Shown here one piece after another: positions 57,901 through 64,000 of a stretch of 64,000 nt of DNA. How positions within the stretch are numbered: position 1 is the stretch's first letter; every line of letters begins with the position of its first letter. The stretch covers positions 1-64,000 of the forward strand of contig JAVTVY010016052.1 of the NCBI GenBank assembly GCA_036873755.1, in the 5' to 3' direction. The DNA comes from Hanleya hanleyi (taxonomy: Eukaryota > Mollusca > Polyplacophora > Lepidopleurida > Hanleyidae). A model generated the notes under the pieces. That model had not been told where the DNA came from and did not search any database. It was given only the letters and a program-made list of their open reading frames with translations. The position numbers and the translations under genes were made by a program.

Positions 57901-60900
57901 GAGTAACGTCACGTGGGCAATGACGCCTCGCTCTTGTTGCTACTGAGGAGTTCGATCTCAAAACAGCCTTATTGTGGATGAATATGCATGTGTGACGTCA
58001 CATCCGATGTATACGTCACTTTAGGTCGTAAGGAAATAATTTTATTAAAGGAGACAAAGGTGGAACAAAACGTTGGTCTTATTACTACAGAATGCAAGTT
58101 TACTGGTGCTCCTGTAAGCTGTTTCATGGTCCGCAGGTCTGGATTAGTAAGTATTAGTAAGATTATCGCCTCACTCTGCAACACTCTGTCCAAGCTGGTA
58201 AAAGACATTATGTTTTGACGTATAGTTGAGTGAATCAAGGTGGATTCGTAGGAGCGTGTCATCCAGCTGCAAGTCTAGGCTTGTTATCTTTCGTGTAGAG
58301 TTAGACTAAGAATAGCGTTGACTACAACAATAAATGCAAGCGAATAGCCTATATTAATCATGGAAGAGTCCATGCTGACAATCGTAATACTTACAATTGA
58401 CCGTAATCAAACCCTTATTCGTGTTCTCGATGTTGATCAAGAAAAAGGGAATGCTTAGCTTATATTAATCATTGAAGAGTCTGATTTTTAAGATTTCATT
58501 ACCAATTATTTCGAAAATCGCTAAATGATATGTTAATACAAGAAAATCCAAATGGACGAGTCACAGCGTATTTCAAGAAGACCGGTGGTGAATATATTAC
58601 TTCACACAGAATGCGATGAAAGAGTTATTAGGACCATACAAACTTCCAGGTGCAGTTGATTTACTTATAAACCAACATATCGTTATATAGATGTTTTGGG
58701 AGACCTTGTTCATGATTACAATCATCGCCCTCGCCGATACCAGAATCAGAGAATTGCCAGTATTGAAGGAGTTATACGTATATACACCGAAGAAACGCTA
58801 CAAGATTAGGCGATACTGCGAGAATTTCGCGTACGAGATATACGGAGGGATAAAAATGCGAAGTAGGATATACCTGCATGCAATAGAAGAAAGTTTATAT
58901 CGAAATGAACTGCAAAAGGTCAAAAAAAAACAAAAAAAAAACGCGTCGTTGCAGAGGTAAAATAGAGAAAATGGTGAACCATTTATGTTGGTCTGTGAAA
59001 TTTGCGAGCCGGCTTTAAGAGAAGGACATCGAAAATGTAGAGCAGTACTGGGTTAATCCTACTGAATTATATATAAAGAATGCTTGAGGGACTTACCTGC
59101 ATTCTTATGGAAGTCGTCGAACGTATCACATCGCCACTAATAGACCTTTAACATGACGTGAAGAGGGGGGTGAACGTCTTCGATGTTGAAAATTGGGTTT
59201 ATGCAGATCAAGCTAAATCTTCTCTCCGGAGAGAAGCTAATGAGAATGGAGGAAAGAGACCAGATCAACCGTCAAGTCTCATAAGACCTCACAGGACACC
59301 ACTACGAGGGATTTAACTGACAGTCCACATGCAAATGGGATTGAAATGGTGACGGTAACATCCATATCTCCAACTCAACAAACTTTCCAGTACACCTTCA
59401 TCCGTGAACAATGAACAGAAAACTCAAGGGTTGTGCGAAGACAGCTACAGAATCTATGAAAGAGAGGAGGGGGGGGGGGGGTTGAATAAAAGAATTGAAC
59501 TACCGCAGTTTATATCGAAGTCATCACAACATCGCTCGTTTTTTATATAGTGGCATAATCAGATTACATCATTTTCCATGAAGGGCCCTGTCGTAACTCC
59601 TCGATTATATACATGTATGCCATGGCCAACACGTGTTCTAGAACGTCATAGAGATTCGAATAGAGATCATCATGTCTGGCTGACAGCATTGAAAACGGTT
59701 GATCGCTTCTCTCTTGTAGGAAATCTTCTTGTATTTCAATTATTTTTATTTCATACACATTTGGAATTTGTGATAACTGTCATACGTAATAGGTCTTTCG
59801 ATTATTAACGCGGAAAATCTTTGATGGACGACGGCTGAATATTGAATGTCGGATCTGCATGACGCTTGCTATTGTCACTGGGGGAATTATGTATTTCTCA
59901 AGAATCTGTTAATCGTGTTAGCGTCAAAACACACATGCCATGATCACCAAGAGATTTTGCCGTCTTTGTGAACAGTTCAGACTCGGCGTTGTCAACACTG
60001 ACGAAAGTTGCTGAAAATGAAAATAACTCGCCACACACACCAGCAGCACAGAATGAGCAAAGATCGGCATTGGTGTTTACCAGCGTGTTAAAAAGTATGA
60101 CGTCCAGACCTGTCGCCTATGAAACCACAGGTGGCATGAGCACTGGCAGTGATGCATTACCGTGAGTGTCCTCTTGCTTTTCCCCCTTTGCCCCTTTAAC
60201 AAAAGTATTCCCTCGCCACCGAAAATCACGTATACACCGGATGTGACGTCACACGTGCTTATTCTTCAACAATCCACTCAGCGGGAAGTGCGCGTATCTA
60301 ATGCATAAAACTGCTATAATACCCAGTGACGTCATTCTGCATATTCATGATCTTATTACATATTCATTACGTCATGCATACATTTGCATAGATTAATATA
60401 AACATTAATAAACTGCTGTGCTATCCCGATTACTAATGTACAAACATGATCGACGTTTTACCTGGGCACACCTCCATACATGATGTTTTTTGCGTTTAGT
60501 ACGTTTCATTGTTTTGTCATTTTAGGCGATGACGGAGATACAGGGGTATTGCCAGTCTGAGAACGTGGGTCCACCAGAACTGGAGTACATCCCTCTCGAC
60601 CTCACTTCTCTCAAGAGTGTAGCCCAGTTTGCCGCCAAATTCAAAGAAACTGGTCTTCCATTGCACTATCTAATCTGTAACGCTGGAGTTATGGGACTAC
60701 CTCTTCGTAGGTTTATATTCCAATCTGTTATATGTTACCAATCTAGGAAAACCAAGATGGTAAATCAGGGAAATACCATCTAGACGTAACGCTATGAAAA
60801 CTTCGTGTGAAATGTTCGCCGATATTCCGCGAGATCCCATAATAAGTCAATCACGACAATTTTTGACTTTTCTCTCTGACAATGATTGACGTTTACTTCA

Positions 60901-61924
60901 CGGAGATAAACATCTTCGCGCGGCACAATCTTTTGATATTTTCTACCTCCTAACAAAGCTAGACTTTTCGGCGGGAGTGAACGCTTTGATCTTCGCTGTT
61001 TACCATGCAGACCGTCTAGAAATGATGCCATATTTGGATACTGGTTTCCGATAATGTTTATATATTAGTCCACGTGCTATCGTGTGTAATTACTGTGGGC
61101 GTGATTTCAACAAGCTAGCCACATGATTGGCTAACAAATGTAGTTTCAGGTTCTCATGGGATTAATTTAAGGCTGAATTCAGATATAATATTCCGTGATA
61201 TTATATCTGAGTTTACCGAGATTGATATGTTACCAGCCAGATGCAATCCTTCTCATGGCATCCGATTGTATACCTTCTACTGTCATATTTTGGTGTTACT
61301 CCGACAACTTTAGGCTGAAAACTCTGACAAAGGGGGGAAAGGATGCAATAAACGTGAAACATAGGACAACCGTGACGTTTCCAAATCCTTAATCGACAGA
61401 TCAATTCTAATGAATTGACCAGCACCCACGGCCAGATCACCATAAAACTAGAGGTTTCGCTTTGATCCTTGAGTTGCCGCTCCGGCATGAGGCCCATGCT
61501 TGTGTTTTTTTTAGGCAAAAACATACGTCTCCCCCAACTTGATTTGCCCTTGCCTTGAGTGGGCACATTATTTAAGGGAAAGTGCTACAAAATGAATGTA
61601 GAAATAAGTATCCGAAACAAAAGCTGCGCATCTGAAAGTATTGAGCAAGTTCACATATAGTATGTCTAGATGTTTAGGCAGACATAATTACATTATCTGT
61701 TGTTATCTGATTTTGATGTATTGAACAACCTTATTTGAAGCCAATTGTTCTGTTCCGGTACATTAATTAGGCTACTCTACTGACAAGTACTGGATACTGC
61801 AGTATTATCGATATGCAAAGTGGAGTTTTCGGCGTTAATTCAAATATGTACTATTGGTCTGATAATCGCAAATATTGTCATCATTGTAGGTTTGACGGGG
61901 GATGGATACGAGACCCACTTTCAG
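45921..61924 (+). CDS. SDR copy 2, exons 1-4 (partial, continues past the window or is truncated)
   Basis: Exons 45921-45996 (76 nt), 56811-56896 (86), 60526-60706 (181) and 61890-61924 (35) have exactly the lengths and phases of copy 1, with intact GT-AG sites and no stop. About 85% of the 127 or so residues are identical to copy 1, by hand count. The TGANSGLG loop, ACRSEEKA and CNAGVM are kept. Exons 5-8, carrying the catalytic Ser and YxxxK, are not seen in the 2 kb after exon 4, so either they lie beyond 64000 or the copy is incomplete. Intron 1 is 10.8 kb and intron 2 is 3.6 kb, both full of repeats. Confidence 0.88.
46074..46222. mobile_element. 149-bp inverted-repeat MITE in SDR copy 2 intron 1
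   Basis: The ends TGCCGGTGTAAAAAGGA and TCCTTTTTACACCGGTA are inverted repeats (16/17) with a short unrelated middle. Confidence 0.55.
46800..47290 (+). repeat. Satellite block T1
   Basis: Alternating diverged units contain TTTATAGAGGGGAGGAAACT, AAGAGATCGCGAAGAGAAAA, CTTACCTTTTGACAGTACGA and CAGTCCGACAGATCGAATTT. One full cycle is ~250 bp. Confidence 0.8.
47301..47336. repeat. Small hairpin ACCAGGGGC/GCCCCTGGT
   Basis: A perfect 9-bp stem encloses an 18-base loop at the end of the 46800-47290 satellite block. Confidence 0.5.
48419..48544. repeat. Short element with perfect 17-bp GC-rich inverted ends
   Basis: GTGTCTACCCGCGGGAG at 48419-48435 is exactly inverted at 48528-48544. The same words occur inverted at 47970-48025 (CATTCTCAAAGAGAGCCGTG, GGTACATCTTCGGAAAATTT). 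Confidence 0.65.
48885..48930 (+). repeat. Satellite T fragment
   Basis: An isolated fragment, CGAACTTATAGAGGGGAGGA then ATCTCTACCTTAAT, matches blocks T1 and T2. Confidence 0.6.
48935..49350 (+). repeat. Dispersed family H, copy 2
   Basis: It contains GTGCCGACATACTGACTGCG, the core CACGGCCCCTAGCACCGGCA then TAAGCGGTATTAGATAC, and a downstream part matching 54490-54640. A 32-bp word (GACAACTCGTA..TTGG...GGTGAGCTGT) is duplicated at ~49185-49253. Confidence 0.65.
49350..49830 (+). repeat. Satellite block T2
   Basis: Same units and orientation as 46800-47290. It ends with a local duplication of ACTCTAATGTATATTGCGAA at ~49776 and 49800. Confidence 0.8.
49920..50570 (+). repeat. About three copies of a ~170-bp repeat
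   Basis: Copies share CATTTGTT(T)AACCAAGAAAT, TTACATGT and TAATGGACTATA words (at ~50008, ~50305 and ~50465). A piece of family H (50155-50245) is inserted between copies. A SINE-tail-like word, CAGCTGAAAGCAACGTTAAA, occurs at ~50421. Confidence 0.6.
50155..50245 (-). repeat. Dispersed family H, inverted fragment
   Basis: CTTTTTAGTCGCCAGACGTC and TTTTTCCCACCTCTTGCATA are the inverse of the start of copy 3 at 54208. Confidence 0.65.
50570..51115 (-). repeat. Satellite block T3 (inverted)
   Basis: Reverse-complement units of T1/T2. On the + strand it repeats GAGGTAAGTTTTCTCTCCTC, a strong splice-donor-like word, at ~50675, 50758, 50855 and a variant at ~51053. Confidence 0.8.
51120..52757. 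other. SDR copy 2 intron 1, no feature recognised
   Basis: The stretch lies between the T3 satellite and retroelement copy D. No coding frame with motifs and no repeat is seen. Confidence 0.45.
52758..53323 (+). mobile_element. Retroelement 3'-tail repeat, copy D
   Basis: This starts inside the C-terminal reverse-transcriptase coding part; frame 52716-52928 gives the same end as copy C (AKYERSVQD...RYVS). It ends at GACGCTTGTA and is very close to copy C throughout. Confidence 0.8.
53890..53965 (+). repeat. Dispersed family H, 5' fragment
   Basis: ATGCCGACGTACTGACAAGA followed by AGTCACATGACATAACAAGA matches the head of the other copies. It is separated from the rest by the frame at 53972-54200. 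Confidence 0.5.
53972..54265 (+). CDS. Unidentified 97-codon frame upstream of the capsid-like relic
   Basis: The frame reads TGQYGYLFIENLTHILYLPA...TTKIDISYDQSHSN...WCVYFIFDRP and looks coding-like up to ~54200, after which it runs into dispersed repeat H3. It may be a fragment of a second structural gene of the same element, but this is only position-based. Confidence 0.25.
   Translation: MTGQYGYLFIENLTHILYLPARQIDIRTTKIDISYDQSHSNMEKWCVYFIFDRPDRPTLHDEIGLPVRCTSSAARIQRDHGLGAICKRWEKLTTSGD
54208..54650 (+). repeat. Dispersed family H, copy 3
   Basis: It begins GGAGCGATATGCAAGAGGTG, then AGAATACGGTGGATTCTCGG, the CGGCCCCTAGCATCGGTTTA core and GACAGATCAGCTCAAACAAC. Most of it recurs at 54719. 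Confidence 0.75.
54719..54996 (+). repeat. Dispersed family H, copy 4 (direct duplicate of copy 3)
   Basis: It matches 54208-54493 closely at an offset of ~510 bases and ends at GATGTT like the corresponding part of copy 3. Confidence 0.8.
55235..56362 (+). pseudogene. Capsid-like gene relic of Maverick/Polinton type (broken)
   Basis: Short homologous blocks lie in order on the + strand but in different frames: FEFWTVPTTHTSDEE near 55257, a block with APVNTHPYRAYIEMLLSHD near 55490-55540, AWYVRKVKPN near 55820, NLFLEDLPKRLAITC near 55950, and YIRSYQNLF through a C-terminal LRLEIHFRKSLPNT...YAEF to a stop at 56362. This order matches the animal 'F54H12.2-like' proteins, which I associate with double jelly-roll capsid-like proteins of Maverick/adintovirus-type elements; that association is from knowledge, not a search. 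There are at least three frame changes. An adenain-like fragment follows. Confidence 0.6.
56427..56501 (+). pseudogene. Adenain-like cysteine protease fragment (broken)
   Basis: A 25-codon frame contains ATYVLNTDPSDRSGQ, resembling the stretch just before the catalytic His of C5-type proteases in Maverick-like elements. It stops at 56499-56501. It directly follows the capsid-like relic in the same orientation, a gene order expected for such elements. Confidence 0.45.
56561..56710 (-). mobile_element. Retroelement 3'-tail repeat, copy E
   Basis: Reverse-complement match to the last ~150 bp of copies A-D, with the tail terminus toward 56561. It lies directly after the protease-like relic and 100 bp before exon 2 of SDR copy 2. 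Confidence 0.7.
56811..56896 (+). CDS. SDR copy 2, exon 2
   Basis: The acceptor is ...cttatttgcag and the donor ACA|GTGAGT. Three residues differ from copy 1 (GLGYETSKLLALLGCKVV). Confidence 0.9.
57655..57972. mobile_element. Nested MITE with TGTGGAT flanks
   Basis: The insert splits the left arm of the 57494-60434 element, as shown by the unbroken right arm. It is flanked by TGTGGAT on both sides (57649-57655 and ~57966-57972) and has inner inverted words GAGATCGAAC/GTTCGATCTC and CATTGCCCACGTGACGT/ACGTCACGTGGGCAATG. A 7-8-bp duplication would fit hAT-type insertion. Confidence 0.6.
58605..58980 (+). pseudogene. Integrase-like relic (Maverick/retrovirus-type fold)
   Basis: One frame reads YRYIDVLGDLVHDYNHRP around 58676-58730, preceded by a DERVIRTIQTS segment near 58617-58650, as in the distal catalytic and post-catalytic region of retroviral/Polinton-type integrases. 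A shifted frame near 58890-58935 reads SLYRNELQKVKKK, resembling the integrase C-terminal end. Stops and shifts make it non-functional. It lies inside the 57494-60434 inverted-repeat element. Confidence 0.5.
59640..59869 (+). mobile_element. Retroelement 3'-tail repeat, copy F
   Basis: This contains the ACCGCTTCTCTCTTGCAGG-like segment and ends at GACGCTTG. It lies inside the 57494-60434 inverted-repeat element. Confidence 0.6.
60526..60706 (+). CDS. SDR copy 2, exon 3
   Basis: The acceptor is ...tcattttag and the donor CTTC|GTAGGT. Eleven of 60 residues differ from copy 1; LDLTSL and CNAGVM are conserved. Confidence 0.9.
60792..61031 (-). CDS. Unidentified 79-codon minus-strand frame in SDR copy 2 intron 3
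   Basis: The frame starts MASFLDGLHGKQRRSKRSLP and has a basic then mixed composition unlike the satellite frames. An inverted CCAAT-type word (GATTGGCTAA) lies ~95 bases upstream on this strand. No match is recognised and the end runs into ordinary intron, so it may be a first exon, a retro-fragment or chance. Confidence 0.2.
   Translation of the reverse strand: MASFLDGLHGKQRRSKRSLPPKSLALLGGRKYQKIVPREDVYLREVNVNHCQREKSKIVVIDLLWDLAEYRRTFHTKFS
61890..61924 (+). CDS. SDR copy 2, exon 4 (35-nt microexon)
   Basis: The acceptor is ...catcattgtag and the donor TTTCAG|GTATAC. It encodes (R)LTGDGYETHFQ. Confidence 0.88.
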
Positions 61925-63799
61925 GTATACCTGTACCTTCTAGCTAGTACGTCAATACATATTAATACTCCGATGCTTGATAGAATATATCCAGTGGTCG
62001 TGCATGAGGAATTTCGTCAGATAAAACAACATTAAAATGGTGATAGAAAACGTTCCGGCGTACTGACAAGAAGTCCCCAACGACAAATATACTGACTGCA
62101 TATTGCTGGAAACATCACAAGAACCAAAGTGATCCTTGCGCTGATTTGTATCCCACCCACGCTTTCATTGTAGATGTTCATGTGAATATATTGAATGATA
62201 TGACCACACGGCCCCTAGCACCGGCTTGAGCGGTATTAGGTACAACAATTTCAGAGCGATCTAATAGCCCTATCAAGTCATCTGTTGGAAAATGATGAAC
62301 TATGTATGTGACCGCGCCAGATGGTCAAAACCGGCCCGACGAGGGAGTATTTATTGCATGCAAGTTCGTATTTAGAACAAATACCAGTGAGGCCCGACGA
62401 CGACCGAGGCCTTCGGGTGCAGACCACAGTAGACCCCTCGTTGCTGGAAATAAACCCTTGGTATAGCCCTTCCGTCTTTCTGAGATGCCAAACCATCCAG
62501 AAAACCCATATAAAAGTATATATTTTCTTCATGGGAATGCTCATACCATTAATTCAGCATACAAGCCAGTTATGCAAATTCAACTCGGAACGTACTCCAT
62601 ATTTTCTGGGAAATCTATTAAAATGACCCAAAATGCGCCATATTTCGTTCATTTCCTGGAAAAATCTTGACAATCGATTTCAATAAGATTTCGTCTCAGT
62701 GTTCCCCGTCTCGAGGCGAGATGAAAAAGCTATTCAAAATATGGGGTCGACCAGGCCGTTTTCTGTCACATATTCCATATGTAACATAACCGTATTTTTA
62801 AACACCTGAAAAACGTACGAAACTGAGGCTGACGAAGGTTGACTTCGCGGCCCGACTCGCCATATAGCTCAACCGAACCACCCATCCGCATATATCATTT
62901 TGAAGGAATGGTAGTACCCAGAAGCTTGTGTAGCCCGCACATTCTGTGAGCCTACCACGTGGACTCATCAACATAGGTTGGAGCTCTTGCGCGTAGGGAG
63001 ATAGGATTCGGTCCCTTTGGCGGAATTGTGCTCGAAATGTGAACAGCAAAATTGTGATTTATCGGAGCAAAACTGGACTAAACTGATTAACTCCGTGGCA
63101 GATTCAACGATTTGTGTTGTACGAGGCAGCCGGGAGACAGTTGGATGTCAGTGAGTGGCTCTTTAAGTGACCATTGTGATAGAGTAATTATTTTGGCGAA
63201 GACCGTAGTTACCAAAGTGGACAAACTGTTATTGTTGTTGTACAATCTTCGTCGAAATTTGATTCTATGAAGGCCTGCTATCATCGAAACAATTCCTCTG
63301 TAAATTGATTCCTAATGGACAGTTGTTGGTAAAGGATTAGTCATATCAGGGAGCTTCAAAGAAGCTTTGTTACCACCAAGTATTAACTGAAGTTGAAAAT
63401 GCTTATATGGTGGTCTGGCGACACCAAATGAACTACTTGGAAATCTCTATGGAACGTTATTATGGGCGAGCTGACTATCAAGGTATGTACAGATACAGAA
63501 TAACTGTGGTACATATATATATGGAAGCCCATTACCTGTAATTGAACTTTTCTGCCGAAGTTTCGTTTCTGTCTATGCTGTATGGAAGGCCGATAGACAT
63601 TTCTGCATGAACTATGTTGATATGAAGTCGCAGTAACTTGTTGACAGACTTTATTTTATTAAAGCCCATATTTACCTGCCGAGAAACGGTTAACGTGCTG
63701 AACTACTGCCACCTTCTTTGGACGACAGAAGACTGAGTGCTTTATTGTGATTCATATTGGTGATATTATATTTCCTTAGGAGAATCGTGTGATTCGCGG
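61925..63799. other. SDR copy 2 intron 4 or beyond, no exon 5 found
   Basis: Apart from family H copy 5, no segment resembling VNYLSHFLL or YNKSK is visible in any + frame, although copy 1 has exon 5 only 1.4 kb after exon 4. Confidence 0.5.
62040..62290 (+). repeat. Dispersed family H, copy 5
   Basis: It contains TTCCGGCGTACTGACAAGAA, ACATCACAAGAACCAAAGTG and the core CGGCCCCTAGCACCGGCTTG followed by AGCGGTATTAGGTAC. Confidence 0.7.
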
Positions 63800-63990
63800 G
63801 AGCGATTCCTACGGAAGCCTGTTGCTCCTACATTCACTGTTCTATTCCTACGGAAGCCTGTTACATCTATATTCGCGAGTGCTATTCCTACGGAAGCCTG
63901 TTACATCTATATTCGCGAGTGCTATTCCTACGGAAGCCTGTTACATCTATATTCGCGAGTGCTATTCCTACGGAAGTCTGTATTTCTTGC
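63800..63990 (+). repeat. 40-bp tandem repeat at the window end
   Basis: The unit GCTATTCCTACGGAAGCCTG+TTACATCTATATTCGCGAGT occurs at ~63805 (variant), 63844, 63884, 63924 and 63964, stepping by 39-40 bases. Confidence 0.9.
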
Positions 63991-64000
63991 GCTGTTAAAC

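Larger units (their letters stand above)
57494..60434. mobile_element. 2.9-kb element with long inverted repeats and integrase relic
   Basis: Left arm 57494-57653 continues after a nested insertion at 57973-58025. It pairs with right arm ~60220-60434. Shared words include ATGCATGACGT(C/A)ATGAATATG, ATCACTGGGTATTATAGCA and CATGTGTGACGTCACATCC. The ends begin AGTAATGGGGATA / AGTAATCGGGATA, and AG-starting ends with long inverted repeats plus an integrase fit a Maverick/Polinton deletion derivative, though no 6-bp duplication is visible. It lies in SDR copy 2 intron 2. Confidence 0.6.

Noticed and set aside
1..59480. G or C homopolymers (for example 19-33, 5224-5233, 43438-43450, 59466-59480) as functional G-rich elements
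   Set aside because: They are single tracts without the multi-run pattern of G-quadruplexes and may be sequencing or assembly length errors.
61213..61566. 117-codon minus-strand gene in SDR copy 2 intron 3
   Set aside because: No motif and no flanking splice or poly(A) evidence; its length is not unusual for chance in this composition.

Overview
This is eukaryotic, intron-rich, AT-rich DNA from an animal, most likely a mollusc and perhaps a bivalve. Canonical GT-AG exons are scattered through long introns. There is a tRNA-derived SINE whose 3' core resembles the deeply conserved SINE core seen in molluscs. Relics of Ty3/gypsy, non-LTR and other reverse-transcriptase elements are present, with many TTAA-flanked and other short inverted-repeat elements. 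No prokaryotic operon, CRISPR array or intact rRNA/tRNA gene is visible. The species call is inference.

The only clear host genes are two tandem copies of a short-chain dehydrogenase/reductase (SDR) on the + strand. Copy 1 is complete: 8 exons from 21744 to 37600, predicting 333 residues with the TGxxxGxG cofactor loop, NAG motif, catalytic Ser and YxxxK. Copy 2 starts at 45921; its exons 1-4 (to 61924) are in the window with the same exon lengths and intron phases, and exons 5-8 are not seen before 64000. A possible small gene of unknown function lies at 7250-9043, with a poly(A) signal at 9529.

Layout. 1-6550: sparse intergenic DNA, a 1.5-kb TTAA-flanked inverted-repeat element (3179-4668) and a 5'-truncated non-LTR retrotransposon end. 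7.2-10.2 kb: the small gene followed by a 650-bp foldback. 10.6-13.9 kb: a degenerate composite satellite broken by a SINE. 14-18.5 kb: MITEs and hairpins. 18.7-20.4 kb: a gypsy pol relic. 20.6-21.6 kb: short tandem repeats and a palindrome. 21.7-37.6 kb: SDR copy 1, whose introns carry a 3.4-kb inverted-repeat element (25115-28531), a gypsy fragment, a 1-kb MITE and a reverse-transcriptase element. 37.6-45.8 kb: a foldback, nested MITEs and a 53-bp tandem repeat. 45.9 kb to the end: SDR copy 2, whose intron 1 (10.8 kb) holds satellite blocks and a frameshifted capsid-like plus protease-like relic of Maverick/Polinton type. Intron 2 holds a 2.9-kb element with long inverted repeats and an integrase-like relic. 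The window ends in a 40-bp tandem repeat.

The most interesting signals are the dispersed Maverick-like relics, a reverse-transcriptase repeat family with six copies sharing one 3' end plus a second family sharing a ~120-bp module with it, three MITE families with the same terminal motif but unrelated bodies, and two large foldbacks that each begin close to the 3' end of a gene.
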